A DNA stretch of 64,000 nt from an uncultured Prevotellaceae bacterium (GCA_947166905.1 CAMVFZ010000009.1:1-64000), one strand, 5' to 3'; positions 35,494-45,150 are shown, numbered from the stretch's first letter. The notes: generated by a model from the sequence alone, not told the origin. Numbers and translations are program-made.

Positions 35494-36318
35494 ATGAGAA
35501 AGTTCGCCGCAAGAGCCTATATCTGGGTGCTGCTCATACTGATGTACGCCCCTCTGGTGTTCATCGCCATCTTCTCCTTCACGGAGAGCCGCGTGCTCGG
35601 TAGCTGGGACGGCTTCTCTACAAAGCTCTACCAGAACCTGCTAACAGGCAATATGCAGGGCAACGCCTCGCTGCTGTCGGCAGTGCAGAACACCCTGATA
35701 ATCGCACTGATAGCCGCGCTGGTATCGATGATGCTGGGAACCATAGCCGCCATCGGAATACACAACCTTAAGGGAAGGAAGAAACAGGCCATTACATTTT
35801 TGAACAATGTGCCGATGATAAACCCGGATATCATAACCGGTGTATCGCTCTTCCTGCTCTTTGTCTTCCTTGGGATAAGCCAGGGCTATCTTACTGTCAT
35901 TCTGGCACATATAACCTTCTGTACGCCTTACGTAGTGCTTAGCGTAATGCCCAAACTTCAGCGCATGGATTCCAATATCTACGAAGCCGCGCTGGACCTT
36001 GGCGCCACCCCCGCGCAGGCCTTCTGGAAGGTACTTGTACCGGAGCTTAAGCCCGGAATGATATCCGGCTTCATACTGGCCTTCACCATGAGTCTGGACG
36101 ACTTCGCCGTCACCTTCTTTACCCGTGGAACCATCGGCCTGGATACCCTGAGTACGTATATTTATGCCGATGCCCGCAAGGGTGGCCTTACCCCGGAGCT
36201 TCGCCCGCTGATGACACTTATTTTCCTTGTAGTGCTTATTTTGCTACTGGTCATCAACATACGTCAGGCAAGGATAGCCAAGAAGAATTACATTAAACAG
36301 AAACTTTACAAATACTAA
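35494..36318 (+). CDS. potC: Polyamine ABC transporter permease PotC
   Basis: The 274-aa protein has six membrane helices and the EAA loop NIYEAALDLGATPAQAFWKVLVPELKPG. The motif FTMSLDDFAVTFF is typical of PotC/PotI. It ends with a basic tail. It completes the channel with PotB. Confidence 0.95.
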   Translation: MRKFAARAYIWVLLILMYAPLVFIAIFSFTESRVLGSWDGFSTKLYQNLLTGNMQGNASLLSAVQNTLIIALIAALVSMMLGTIAAIGIHNLKGRKKQAITFLNNVPMINPDIITGVSLFLLFVFLGISQGYLTVILAHITFCTPYVVLSVMPKLQRMDSNIYEAALDLGATPAQAFWKVLVPELKPGMISGFILAFTMSLDDFAVTFFTRGTIGLDTLSTYIYADARKGGLTPELRPLMTLIFLVVLILLLVINIRQARIAKKNYIKQKLYKY

Positions 36319-36337
36319 CAACTCATAAGCATTAAGA

Positions 36338-37624
36338 ATGAAAAAAATATTTATGTTTTTGGCTGCTGCAGCCCTCTTTTGCAGCTGCTCACAGGACAGG
36401 ACAAGCCTGCTGAAGGTGTATAACTGGTCCGACTACATCGACGAGTCTGTAATCCCTGAGTTCGAACAGTGGTATCAGGAGCAGACAGGTGAATCAGTGA
36501 AGGTAATCTACCAGACCTTCGACATCAACGAGACCATGCTCTCCAAGATTGAGAAGGGCCACGAGGATTTCGACGTAGTTTGCCCTTCCGATTACATCAT
36601 CGAGCGCATGCTAAAAGAGGATATGCTCCTGCCCATTGACAGGGACTTCGGCGAGACTCCCAACTATATCGACGGCAACGTTTCTCCCTTCGTTAAGAAG
36701 AACTTCGAGGCCTTCCACACCGGCGGCAAAAATGCCAACGACTACTCTGTAGGCTATATGTGGGGCACCACCGGCATCCTTTACAATGCCGCTCACGTGT
36801 CCGACGAAGACGCCAATACCTGGGATGTAATCCGCAATCACAACTATGCTGGCCGCATCTTCATCAAAGACTCTGCCCGAGACGTATATTCACAGCTCAT
36901 CCTCAAGACCAAGGAAGAGGATCTGGCCGAGGGGCGCGTAACCGCCGACGAGCTCATGGAGTACTCAGGCGACGAGAACATCGCCCTTGTAGAGAAGTAT
37001 ATGTCCGATGTTAAGACCCTTGTAGCAGGCTGGGAGGCCGATTTCGGCAAGGATCAGATGGTTCAGGAAATTGGTTGGGTCAACCTTACCTGGAGCGGCG
37101 ACGCAGTATGGGCAATCGAAGAGGCCGACAGCCTTGGAGTAGAGCTCAAGTTCGCCCTTCCGCAGGAAGGCTTCACCGTTTGGTTTGACGGCTGGGTAAT
37201 CCCCAAGTATGCCCAGAACACCAAGGCCGCCAAGTATTGGATTAACTTCCTTAACCGCCCGGACATCGTAACCCGCAACTCCGACGCCACCGGCTACGTT
37301 GCCTGCAGCGGCGCCGCAGAGGTTATGGAAGCATTTGAAGATGAGGAGTATCCGGCTGTTGACCTCAGCTATTTCTTTGGCGAGGAAGCAGACTCCGTAC
37401 ATATCAATCCCGTTCTTTATCCCGACAAGGCCGATATCGACCGCAGTACTGTTGAGCACGACTGGGGAGCAGACACAGAGAAGCTCATCCAGATGTGGGG
37501 ACGTATCAAGGGAGATAACGCCAGCCCTATGACCGCAGTTGTCATTGGCGTATGCCTTGTTGCCCTGATCGTGGGTATGGTTATGTCAAAGAAAAAGAAG
37601 ACTTCCCATAGGAAGAGAAAATAA
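36338..37624 (+). CDS. potD: Polyamine-binding lipoprotein PotD, copy 1, with C-terminal membrane segment
   Basis: The 428-aa product has a lipoprotein signal (LAAAALFCSCSQD), the PotD/PotF fold start LLKVYNWSDYIDESVIPEFE and the pocket segment WFDGWVIPKYAQN. Unlike the free periplasmic PotD it adds a C-terminal hydrophobic helix (TAVVIGVCLVALIVGMVM) and a very basic tail, predicting inner-membrane anchoring next to PotBC. If the N-terminal lipid is also present, the protein would be held at both ends. A second copy follows after about 45 bases. Confidence 0.92.
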   Translation: MKKIFMFLAAAALFCSCSQDRTSLLKVYNWSDYIDESVIPEFEQWYQEQTGESVKVIYQTFDINETMLSKIEKGHEDFDVVCPSDYIIERMLKEDMLLPIDRDFGETPNYIDGNVSPFVKKNFEAFHTGGKNANDYSVGYMWGTTGILYNAAHVSDEDANTWDVIRNHNYAGRIFIKDSARDVYSQLILKTKEEDLAEGRVTADELMEYSGDENIALVEKYMSDVKTLVAGWEADFGKDQMVQEIGWVNLTWSGDAVWAIEEADSLGVELKFALPQEGFTVWFDGWVIPKYAQNTKAAKYWINFLNRPDIVTRNSDATGYVACSGAAEVMEAFEDEEYPAVDLSYFFGEEADSVHINPVLYPDKADIDRSTVEHDWGADTEKLIQMWGRIKGDNASPMTAVVIGVCLVALIVGMVMSKKKKTSHRKRK

Positions 37625-37630
37625 AATGTC

Positions 37631-37638
37631 TATATTTG
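37631..37638 (+). promoter_or_regulatory. Possible -7 box and hairpin before the second potD
   Basis: TATATTTG lies 32 bases before the second potD ATG, without a good -33 element. CTATATTT (37630-37637) is also complementary to AAATATAG (37654-37661), so a hairpin could form in the same place. Confidence 0.4.
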
Positions 37639-37670
37639 CGGAATTAGACCCGTAAATATAGCACATTTTT

Positions 37671-38942
37671 ATGCGTAAAATACTCCAATTGGCAGTGTTC
37701 GCACTGGCACTTGTATTGTTACCCGGCTGTGGTGGAAACCGCAGCCAGGTACTTAAAGTTTACAACTGGTATAACTACATCAACCCTGATGTAATCCCTG
37801 AATTCGAGGCCTGGTACAGGCAGCAGACGGGGGAGACCATCAAGGTGGAATACAAGGAGTTCGAGACCAACAACGAGCTTTGGAGTGCCCTGGAGGCCGG
37901 TGGAGACTATGATGTCATAGCACCATCGGACTATATGATTGAGCGAATGCTCAAATACGGGATGCTGCAGCCCATCAACAGGGACTTCGGCCATGCCCCC
38001 AATTATCTGACCGACGACAACGTGTCTCCCTTCATCAGGGAGCACTTTGCCATGCTGAGCGATACCCTGGATGCCAACCAGTATGCCGTGGGCAACAACT
38101 GGGGTACTACGGGTATTCTGTATAATGCAGAATATGTTACGGACAACGATGCCTACACCTGGAATATCCTCCGTAACTTCAAATACCGTGACAGGATCCT
38201 GATCAAGGATGCTGCCCGTGACGTGTATTCACAGGTTATCCTTGCCGTCAAGGGGAAGGAGATTGCCGAAGGAAAGGTTACTCCCGACGAACTGATGTAT
38301 TACACCGGCGAGGAAAACCTTGCAGAGGTGGAGCAGTTCCTTATGAACGTGCACGAGATTGTACACAGCTGGGATGCGGTAGAGGATAAGGAAAAGATGA
38401 TCCACGAAGAAGGTTATGTGAACCTTAACTGGAACGGAGAGGCTGTAATGGCCATCGAGGAGGCAGCACAGGCAGGTGTTACCCTGCGTTTTGCTCTGCC
38501 GGAAGAGGGTTACACAATCTGGTTCGACGGCTGGGCTATCCCTAAAAATGCCGTGAATCCCAAAGCTGCCAGCTATTTCATCAACTATATGCTTAAGCCG
38601 GACGTCGTTATACGTAATTCAGAGGTTACCGGCTACGTAGCCAGCTGCAGTTCGCTGGAGGTCCTGAATCACTTCATCGACGACAAGTATCCGGTATCTG
38701 ATCTGAGCTATTTCTTTGGCCCGGAGGCCGGTGCAGTGCGAGTTAATCCGGTGATGTTCCCGGACAAGAAAGACGTTGCCCGCAGCTACATAGAGCACGA
38801 CTGGGGCGAGAACACATACAAACTGGATGAAATGTGGGCCCGCGTTATCGCCAAGGAGGGTAGTTTCCCCTGGCTGCCGGTTCTGTTCAGCCTTGTCGCA
38901 ATAAGCGCATTTTTCTTTGTGCGTACGCGCAAAAAGATTTAA
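37671..38942 (+). CDS. potD: Polyamine-binding lipoprotein PotD, copy 2, with C-terminal membrane segment
   Basis: The 423-aa product is clearly paralogous to copy 1 along its full length (VLKVYNWYNYINPDVIPEFEAWY, WFDGWAIPKNAVN, DLSYFFGPEAG). It keeps the lipobox (VLLPGCGG) and a C-terminal helix (WLPVLFSLVAISAFFFV) with a basic tail. Two binding proteins for one transporter suggest different polyamine preferences. Copy 2 replaces the DINETMLS segment of copy 1 by ETNNELWS near the expected binding site. Confidence 0.92.
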   Translation: MRKILQLAVFALALVLLPGCGGNRSQVLKVYNWYNYINPDVIPEFEAWYRQQTGETIKVEYKEFETNNELWSALEAGGDYDVIAPSDYMIERMLKYGMLQPINRDFGHAPNYLTDDNVSPFIREHFAMLSDTLDANQYAVGNNWGTTGILYNAEYVTDNDAYTWNILRNFKYRDRILIKDAARDVYSQVILAVKGKEIAEGKVTPDELMYYTGEENLAEVEQFLMNVHEIVHSWDAVEDKEKMIHEEGYVNLNWNGEAVMAIEEAAQAGVTLRFALPEEGYTIWFDGWAIPKNAVNPKAASYFINYMLKPDVVIRNSEVTGYVASCSSLEVLNHFIDDKYPVSDLSYFFGPEAGAVRVNPVMFPDKKDVARSYIEHDWGENTYKLDEMWARVIAKEGSFPWLPVLFSLVAISAFFFVRTRKKI

Positions 38943-38947
38943 TTTAC

Positions 38948-38978
38948 TTGTAAATTAGTATATATTTTTTTAAATTTG
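38948..38978 (+). promoter_or_regulatory. Promoter of the capsule locus
   Basis: TTG (38948-38950), 20 bases, TAAATTTG (38971-38978), a full match. Transcription from here would give a leader of about 155 bases before the chosen upxY start. No inverted repeats flank it, so there is no sign of invertase-controlled phase variation. Confidence 0.8.
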
Positions 38979-38997
38979 TCCCAGCTTTAACCAAAAA

Positions 38998-39033
38998 TGA
39001 AGTCGGGGCCTGCGAATTCTGCTCTTGGATAGG
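38998..39033 (+). other. Short leader open reading frame before upxY
   Basis: ATG AAG TCG GGG and so on to a TAG encodes 11 residues (MKSGPANSALG) about 20 bases after the promoter. AGTCGGG within it (39001-39007) is complementary to CCCGACT (39123-39129), just before the likely upxY start, so leader translation could affect leader folding. This is a suggestion only. Confidence 0.35.
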
Positions 39034-39141
39034 AGTAAGGTCGTCGTGGTAGGAAAAATTACCGCCGGGGCCGTTTCTGTCCGGGGCAATAGCGCCTTAC
39101 ATACGGATAGGGGAGAATGCATCCCGACTCCAACCAAAACA

Positions 39142-39690
39142 GTGGAAGAGAATAATCAGAGCACACAGGAACTTCACTGGTACGCAGTAAGAGTTTTCAG
39201 GAATCGCATTAACGGCATCAAGGCGCAGATAGAAGCGTCCGGCCGCGAGACCTATCGCCCGATGAAGGTTGTAGATGCCGTAGAGGGCGGAGCGCTCCGC
39301 TACAAAGAGGTGGCGCTCATCCCTGCCCTGCTCTTCCTAAGATCGGATATTACTTACGTAAAAGAACTCAGATACAAAAACTTCGGCCAGATGATGGTAT
39401 ACACAAGCGCTGCCAGTACAGAGCCCGCGCCTATACCTGATTCGCAGATGGAAGCCTTCAAGAAGGCGACATCGGCCTACGGGAACAAGGATGTTGAGGT
39501 GATGGATGATGTTGAGGGAATGAAACTCTTCCGTGCTGGCGAGCCCGTGCGTGTGATCAACGGCATCTACAAAGGTGCCACCGGCGTTGTCAAGCGTATC
39601 CGCCACGACCGCAAGCTCCTGGTCGCCATCGAAGGCGTCACCGTCATCGCCATCTCGAAAATCCCCATGGAGTTTTTGGAGAAAATCTAA
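39142..39690 (+). CDS. upxY: UpxY-type NusG-like antiterminator
   Basis: The product is a specialised NusG paralogue that lets RNA polymerase read through the long capsule operon. The N-terminal NGN domain (HWYAVRVFRNRINGIKAQIE, ALLFLRSD) and C-terminal KOW motif (AGEPVRVINGIYKGATGVVKRI) are both present. No ATG is in frame near the homology start; I choose GTG at 39142 (182 aa), while a TTG at 39025 would add 39 unrelated residues. As in Bacteroides capsule loci it is the first gene, but no upxZ follows. Confidence 0.85.
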   Translation: MEENNQSTQELHWYAVRVFRNRINGIKAQIEASGRETYRPMKVVDAVEGGALRYKEVALIPALLFLRSDITYVKELRYKNFGQMMVYTSAASTEPAPIPDSQMEAFKKATSAYGNKDVEVMDDVEGMKLFRAGEPVRVINGIYKGATGVVKRIRHDRKLLVAIEGVTVIAISKIPMEFLEKI

Positions 39691-39701
39691 ACACTAATAC
39701 C

Positions 39702-40829
39702 ATGGGTAAAACCATTATTATCACCGGCGGAGCCGGCTTCATTGGCAGCCACGTAGTGCGTCTGTTTGTTAACAAGTATCCGGAATACAAGATTATCAAC
39801 CTTGATAAGCTTACCTACGCCGGCAACCTCGCTAACCTCAAAGACATTGAGGACAAACCCAACTATCGCTTTGTCAAGATGGATATCTGCGATTTTGAAG
39901 GTGTTCTTAAGCTGATGCAGGAAGAGCACGTGGATGGTATCATCCACCTTGCCGCAGAGTCCCACGTAGACCGTTCCATCAAGGATCCCTTCACCTTTGC
40001 TCAGACCAATGTAATGGGTACCCTTTCGCTTCTTCAGGCTGCAAAGATTGCCTGGGACGGCAATTGGGAGGGCAAGCGCTTCTACCATATCTCTACCGAC
40101 GAGGTTTATGGCGCCCTGCAGATGACCCACCCGGAGGGCATTGAGCCTCCGTTTACCACAAAGGCTTCTTCTGGCGAGCATCATCTGGCTTATGGTGAAA
40201 AGTTCTTTACAGAGGACTTGAAGTACCAGCCGCATAGCCCGTACAGCGCTGCCAAGGCTAGCAGCGACCACTTTGTAAGGGCGTTCCACGATACCTACGG
40301 CATGCCGACGGTGGTGACCAACTGTTCTAACAACTACGGTCCTTACCAGTTCCCGGAGAAGCTTATTCCGCTGTTTATCAACAATATCCGCCATCGCAAG
40401 CCATTGCCGGTCTATGGCAAAGGCGAGAATGTCCGCGACTGGCTGTACGTAGAAGACCATGCCCGCGCCATCGACCTAATCTTCCATCAGGGAAAAGTGG
40501 GTGAGACCTACAACATCGGCGGCTTCAACGAGTGGAAGAACATCGATATCATCAAGGTCCTTATTAACACCGTGGACAGGTTGCTGGGCCGTCCGGAGGG
40601 TGCCGATATGGATCTGATAACCTACGTGACAGACCGTGCAGGCCATGACCTGCGCTACGCAATAGACTCTTCCAAACTTCAGCGTGAACTTGGTTGGGAG
40701 CCTTCACTTCAGTTTGAAGAAGGCATAGAGAAAACCGTCCGCTGGTACCTGGATAACCAGGACTGGATGGATAACGTAACTTCCGGTGACTACCAGAAGT
40801 ACTACGAAGACATGTACAAAGGGAGATAA
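39702..40829 (+). CDS. rmlB: dTDP-glucose 4,6-dehydratase
   Basis: RmlB makes dTDP-4-keto-6-deoxyglucose, the branch point to rhamnose and other deoxysugars. The 375-aa SDR has GGAGFIGSHVVRLF at the N-terminus, AESHVDRSI, the ISTDEVYG strand and the YSAAKASSDHF catalytic Tyr/Lys. rmlA lies 2.4 kb downstream; rmlC and rmlD are not in the window, so the final sugar is uncertain. Confidence 0.94.
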   Translation: MGKTIIITGGAGFIGSHVVRLFVNKYPEYKIINLDKLTYAGNLANLKDIEDKPNYRFVKMDICDFEGVLKLMQEEHVDGIIHLAAESHVDRSIKDPFTFAQTNVMGTLSLLQAAKIAWDGNWEGKRFYHISTDEVYGALQMTHPEGIEPPFTTKASSGEHHLAYGEKFFTEDLKYQPHSPYSAAKASSDHFVRAFHDTYGMPTVVTNCSNNYGPYQFPEKLIPLFINNIRHRKPLPVYGKGENVRDWLYVEDHARAIDLIFHQGKVGETYNIGGFNEWKNIDIIKVLINTVDRLLGRPEGADMDLITYVTDRAGHDLRYAIDSSKLQRELGWEPSLQFEEGIEKTVRWYLDNQDWMDNVTSGDYQKYYEDMYKGR

Positions 40830-40832
40830 CAT

Positions 40833-42188
40833 ATGAAAGTAGCAATCGCCGGAACAGGCTATGTGGGACTTAGCATCGCAGTCTTGTTGGCTCAGCACAA
40901 CAAGGTGGTAGCGGTAGATGTTATCCCCGAGAAGGTGGATAAGATCAACCGTCGCGTGTCGCCTATTGCAGATGCCGAGATTGAAGAGTACCTTTCTACT
41001 AAGCCTCTGGATCTGGTTGCTACGCTTGACGGCCGTAAGGCTTATGCCGATGCGGACTTTGTGGTGATTGCGGCTCCTACCAACTACGATGCTGTAAAGA
41101 ATTTCTTTGATACGAGTCACGTAGAAGAGGTTGTGGAGCTTGTTATGGAGGTTAATCCGCAGGCGGTGATGGTTATCAAGAGTACGGTTCCGGTGGGTTA
41201 TACTAAGAGTTTGCAGGCGAAGTATCCGGGTGGGAAGTTCTTGTTTAGTCCGGAGTTCCTGCGTGAGAGCAAGGCGTTGTACGACAATCTGTATCCTAGC
41301 AGAATAATTGTGGGATTTGACGAAAGTGTAGAGGGTACTACCTCCGGTAGCCTTCCGCTTCGCTTCATCCCTCCCACGCCTAACGGCGCGGGCCCCTCCC
41401 ATTCATGTGGCCATGGGCGGCCACAGGCCCCGGAGGCAGTACCCTCTACGCCTCTTGAAGAATCAGCTCATACTTTTGCAAGTCTGCTGAAAGAGGGTGC
41501 GATTAAGGAGGATATACCGGTGCTGTTTATGGGAACGACGGAGGCAGAGGCGGTGAAGCTGTTTGCTAATACATACCTGGCGTTGCGCGTTTCTTACTTC
41601 AATGAGCTGGATACTTATGCCGAGATGAAGGGCCTGGATACTAGGGCCATCATCGAGGGCGTTTGTCTGGATCCGCGCATCGGCACGCATTATAATAATC
41701 CGTCATTTGGATACGGCGGATATTGCTTGCCAAAGGATACTAAGCAGTTGCTGGCCAATTTTAATGATGTCCCTGAGAACCTGATTAAGGCTATCGTGGA
41801 TTCTAACAGGACCAGAAAAGACTTTATTGCAGACCGAGTGCTAAATCACGCCGGTTATTACAGTTATACGGATGCTAACGCCTACGATACTGCCAAGGAG
41901 AAGGAGGTAGTCGTGGGCGTTTATCGTCTTACTATGAAGGCGGGCAGCGACAACTTCCGTCAATCGGCCATTCAGGGCATTATGAAGCGCATCAAGGCCA
42001 AGGGTGCCAAGGTCATCGTGTACGAGCCCTCTCTGGAAGATGGCTCTACCTTCTTTGGCTCCCCGGTGGTCAACGACCTTGCCTCCTTCAAGGCCCAGAG
42101 CAACGCAATAATTGCAAACAGGTACGACCCGGCCCTGGACGACGTCCAGAGCAAGGTCTATACAAGAGATATTTTCAAGAGAGACTAG
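40833..42188 (+). CDS. ugd: UDP-glucose 6-dehydrogenase with an inserted palindromic element
   Basis: Ugd oxidises UDP-glucose to UDP-glucuronate with NAD. The 451-aa product has [34 protein letters not shown], and [16 protein letters not shown] with the catalytic Cys. Between RIIVGFDES and [10 protein letters not shown] it has about 38 extra residues (about 167-206) rich in Pro, Ser and Gly and unlike the family; they are encoded by the hairpin element at 41328-41449. The frame stays open through it and the rest of the enzyme is intact, so it may still work. The 3' end overlaps the convergent fimbrillin gene by four bases. Confidence 0.92.
   Translation: MKVAIAGTGYVGLSIAVLLAQHNKVVAVDVIPEKVDKINRRVSPIADAEIEEYLSTKPLDLVATLDGRKAYADADFVVIAAPTNYDAVKNFFDTSHVEEVVELVMEVNPQAVMVIKSTVPVGYTKSLQAKYPGGKFLFSPEFLRESKALYDNLYPSRIIVGFDESVEGTTSGSLPLRFIPPTPNGAGPSHSCGHGRPQAPEAVPSTPLEESAHTFASLLKEGAIKEDIPVLFMGTTEAEAVKLFANTYLALRVSYFNELDTYAEMKGLDTRAIIEGVCLDPRIGTHYNNPSFGYGGYCLPKDTKQLLANFNDVPENLIKAIVDSNRTRKDFIADRVLNHAGYYSYTDANAYDTAKEKEVVVGVYRLTMKAGSDNFRQSAIQGIMKRIKAKGAKVIVYEPSLEDGSTFFGSPVVNDLASFKAQSNAIIANRYDPALDDVQSKVYTRDIFKRD
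41328..41449. repeat. Long hairpin element inside ugd
   Basis: The 20-base arms 41328-41347 (starting GTAGAGGGTACTACC) and 41430-41449 (ending GTACCCTCTAC) are complementary with one mismatch around 82 bases. A smaller GTGGCC/GGCCAC hairpin lies inside (41407-41424). The whole element is read in frame as part of Ugd. Confidence 0.85.
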
Positions 42189-43060
42189 AAGTTAACGCTG
42201 TTAATGTCGTCAGAGTAAGAGTTATTTACCTGAAATGAGCCCGCAGACGCATCCGCGCTGTACATTGCACCGGTTAGACGGGTAATGTGATTACGCTGGA
42301 ATGGGACATTTTCCACCACTTTGCTGAACAAAGTGTTTCCGCCGGAATCCAGGGTCTCAATAGTGACATTCATCGTTTGCTCATCTGTGTTGAGGAGGAC
42401 GTAGCTGACAGAACTGGTTGTTTGACCAACAGAGCTGCTGACTCCTACAGTGTTGGAGAAGCCGGACGTTGCAGTTGCGAGTCCGCTTGTTGGGTTAAAA
42501 ACCTTTCCGCCTGAGGCGAAGGTCATACGGATGTTCTGAACATTTGCAGCAACACCGTCGGTGGATACAAGGTTGAGTTTTGCAACGATACGGTCAAGAG
42601 TGGCAGTGAGGTCAAGTGCCTCTGTGGTGGTAACATTAACAGCCTGTGTGGCAGCGAAGGTTTCCCATACTCGCCCGGATGTATATTCGGCAACCGTGGG
42701 GCTTGTAAGAGAAAGATTGTCTCCGACATCGTGACCATAACCAAGAATTACTAATGTGTAGGAGCCGATCGGCAGGGAGCAGGAGAATTCACCGAAAGTA
42801 GTATAAGTGCTGGTGTCATCCTTGATTTGAGTGGTTTTGTACTGTTCTACTCCTGCCGATGTGTAAAAGCCCAGCGTGATGGCTTTAACACTGGTGGTGC
42901 TGCCGATTGCGGTAGCTTTGGAGGCAGGGTAATCCTCTTTAGTGATGGTGAAATCGTTCACGTGAACCGATACATCTGCACAGCCGTTTTGAACTTGTTT
43001 CTCGCAGCCGGCGGCTAACAAAACAAAGGCTGCAAACGTAAATAGGAAAGAAGTTTTCAT
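42185..43060 (-). CDS. Fimbrillin-like surface lipoprotein
   Basis: The 291-aa product has a lipoprotein signal ([14 protein letters not shown]) and the strand pattern of FimA/Mfa-type fimbrial proteins of Bacteroidales: [12 protein letters not shown], then [14 protein letters not shown], and [19 protein letters not shown], a marker of this fold. It may be a minor fimbrial subunit or anchor. It is transcribed against the capsule genes and interrupts their run. The subfamily is uncertain. Confidence 0.7.
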   Translation of the reverse strand: MKTSFLFTFAAFVLLAAGCEKQVQNGCADVSVHVNDFTITKEDYPASKATAIGSTTSVKAITLGFYTSAGVEQYKTTQIKDDTSTYTTFGEFSCSLPIGSYTLVILGYGHDVGDNLSLTSPTVAEYTSGRVWETFAATQAVNVTTTEALDLTATLDRIVAKLNLVSTDGVAANVQNIRMTFASGGKVFNPTSGLATATSGFSNTVGVSSSVGQTTSSVSYVLLNTDEQTMNVTIETLDSGGNTLFSKVVENVPFQRNHITRLTGAMYSADASAGSFQVNNSYSDDINSVNF

Positions 43061-43112
43061 ATTATAATATTTAGTTTAAACAAAAGAGCCACCCGGACGT
43101 GGGCGGCAATAG

Positions 43113-43142
43113 CAAACCTAGGGAATAGGGCCGTAAAAACAA
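43113..43142 (-). promoter_or_regulatory. Promoter of the fimbrillin-like gene
   Basis: On the minus strand TTG (43142-43140), 19 bases, TAGGTTTG (43120-43113), 52 bases before the ATG at 43060. Confidence 0.65.
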
Positions 43143-43242
43143 AATCGTGACGAAAAGTTTTTACAAATCTTTATAAAATTTTTACAAATTTTAATATTCG
43201 TCAAAAAAAGCAATAATCTTTTGCCCTTTTAAGAGAAATCCG

Positions 43243-44121
43243 ATGAAAGGAATTGTCCTGGCCGGGGGATCCGGAACCCGTCTTTACCCAATTACCAAGG
43301 GAGTAAGTAAGCAGCTTCTGCCTGTTTATGACAAGCCGATGGTGTACTACCCGATAAGCGCTCTTATGCTTGCGGGCATTCAGGACATTTTGATTATATC
43401 TACGCCTCAGGACCTGCCGGCTTTCCGCAGGCTTCTTGGGGATGGCTCTGACTACGGAGTACATTTCCAGTATGCAGAGCAGCCTTCGCCCGACGGCCTT
43501 GCTCAGGCCTTCCTGATTGGCGAAGAGTTTATTGGCGATGACAGCGTTTGCCTTGTGCTGGGAGACAATATCTTCCATGGCAACGGCTTCGTCGAGCTGC
43601 TGCGGAATGCTGTCGCGGACGCGGAGGCTGGCAAGGCCACCGTCTTTGGCTACTGGGTGTCAGACCCGCAGCGCTACGGAGTAGCGGAGTTCGACCGCGA
43701 AGGCAATTGCCTGAGCATAGAGGAGAAGCCGGCCAAGCCCAAGAGTAACTATGCCGTTGTGGGCCTCTACTTCTACCCCAACAAGGTGGTGGATATCGCC
43801 AAGAGCATCAAGCCATCGGCTCGTGGCGAGCTTGAGATTACATCCGTGAATCAGGCATTTCTGGCCGATGGTGAATTGAAGGTCCAGACGCTGGGCCGCG
43901 GCTTCGCCTGGCTGGATACCGGTACGCATGACTCTTTGGCAGAGGCATCAATTTTTGTTGAGGTGATAGAAAAGCGCCAGGGGCTTAAGATTGCGTGTTT
44001 GGAGGACATTGCCTTCCGCAACGGCTGGATATCGGCCGATAAGCTTCGCGAGCTGGCCGCCCCCATGGCTAAGAACCAATATGGCCAGTACCTTTTAAGA
44101 CTTGCAGACGAGAAACTTTAA
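43243..44121 (+). CDS. rmlA: Glucose-1-phosphate thymidylyltransferase
   Basis: RmlA makes dTDP-glucose, the substrate of RmlB. The 292-aa product is complete, with [55 protein letters not shown] and [15 protein letters not shown]. The upstream 100 bases are very AT-rich and carry a direct repeat of TTTTTACAAAT, but no consensus promoter. A broken second copy lies at 45151. Confidence 0.95.
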   Translation: MKGIVLAGGSGTRLYPITKGVSKQLLPVYDKPMVYYPISALMLAGIQDILIISTPQDLPAFRRLLGDGSDYGVHFQYAEQPSPDGLAQAFLIGEEFIGDDSVCLVLGDNIFHGNGFVELLRNAVADAEAGKATVFGYWVSDPQRYGVAEFDREGNCLSIEEKPAKPKSNYAVVGLYFYPNKVVDIAKSIKPSARGELEITSVNQAFLADGELKVQTLGRGFAWLDTGTHDSLAEASIFVEVIEKRQGLKIACLEDIAFRNGWISADKLRELAAPMAKNQYGQYLLRLADEKL

Positions 44122-44132
44122 ATGATAAAATT

Positions 44133-44669
44133 ATGAACCTCAAAGGATCCAAGACCGAGCAGAATCTGCTTGAAGCATTCGCCGGCGAATCAATGGCACG
44201 CAACAAATACACTTTCTTTGCTTCCAAGGCCAAGAAAGACGGCTACGTACAGATCTCCAAGATCTTTGAAGAAACTGCAGCAAACGAGAAAGAACATGCC
44301 GAAATCTGGTACAAGTACCTGCATAACGGCGTAGCCTCTACTCCGGAGAACCTTAAGGCAGCCGCCGAGGGCGAGAACTTCGAGTGGACCGACATGTACG
44401 ACCGCATGGCAAAAGAGGCTCGTGAAGAAGGCTTCTTTGAGATTGCAGAAAAGTTTGAGATGGTAGGCGCCATCGAGCGTGAGCACGAGAATCGCTACAA
44501 GAAGTTCCTCGCCAACATCGAGGGCGGCCTTGTCTTCTCCCGCGAGGGCGACATGGTATGGCAGTGCTCCAACTGCGGCCACATCGTCATTGGTAAGAAG
44601 GCCCCTGAGGTTTGCCCCGTTTGCGACCACCCTCAGTCCTACTTCCAACTGAAGCCGGAGAATTACTAG
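44133..44669 (+). CDS. Rubrerythrin
   Basis: Rubrerythrin reduces hydrogen peroxide in anaerobes. The 178-aa product has the diiron four-helix domain (LLEAFAGESMARNKYTFF, ETAANEKEHAEIW, MVGAIEREHENRY) and the C-terminal rubredoxin domain with two CxxC pairs (CSNCGH, CPVCDH). It starts 11 bases after rmlA, so it may be co-transcribed with capsule genes. Confidence 0.96.
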   Translation: MNLKGSKTEQNLLEAFAGESMARNKYTFFASKAKKDGYVQISKIFEETAANEKEHAEIWYKYLHNGVASTPENLKAAAEGENFEWTDMYDRMAKEAREEGFFEIAEKFEMVGAIEREHENRYKKFLANIEGGLVFSREGDMVWQCSNCGHIVIGKKAPEVCPVCDHPQSYFQLKPENY

Positions 44670-44727
44670 GCCGTTGGGCTTTCCAGTTCCGATGTGCAAC
44701 GTAATAGTGACTTTAAAAAAGTAAACC

Positions 44728-45135
44728 ATGAAATACTTTAAAACTGCTTTATTCATTGTTCTGATTTGCCTTACTTTCACGGTAAGAGCTCAAGTCAACA
44801 GTAAAACAAACGATAAGAAAGAGTCTTCTCGCGCCCGTATTGAGATTGTGAAGGGACAGAATGCTCTCGTCTTAAAAACAGGTAGGAAGGAGATCCCATC
44901 TAATTGGGGAGCATCGTATTCTAATAACATTGTTATAGCATATGACGACGATACTAAGAAGATTCTCGACAGTCTTATAGTTGCTCCGTGGGGGACTGTC
45001 GTTATAATGAAAGACCTTGATGGCTATAAAGTAGATGTTGCTAAAGCTAAGGTTGACTCCAAAGTCGGTTTGATGTTTACTTCGGGCTCAAAATGCGTAG
45101 TCTTGAAAAAGGAAGAATTAGACGCTCTGAAGTAA
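44728..45135 (+). CDS. Hypothetical secreted protein
   Basis: I do not recognise a family. The 135-aa product has a signal peptide (FIVLICLTFTVRAQ), a Lys/Ser-rich linker, then a small alternating-strand domain (ARIEIVKGQNALVLKTG, NNIVIAYDDDTKKILDSL, GTVVIMKDLDGYKVDVAKA, KCVVLKKEEL). It is probably periplasmic. Codon use is more AT-rich than in rubrerythrin. Confidence 0.65.
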   Translation: MKYFKTALFIVLICLTFTVRAQVNSKTNDKKESSRARIEIVKGQNALVLKTGRKEIPSNWGASYSNNIVIAYDDDTKKILDSLIVAPWGTVVIMKDLDGYKVDVAKAKVDSKVGLMFTSGSKCVVLKKEELDALK

Positions 45136-45150
45136 AGGTTATTGATTAGT

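Noticed and set aside
38948-38978. Invertible capsule promoter
   Set aside because: Bacteroides capsule promoters are often flanked by inverted repeats, but I find none on either side, so phase inversion is not supported.
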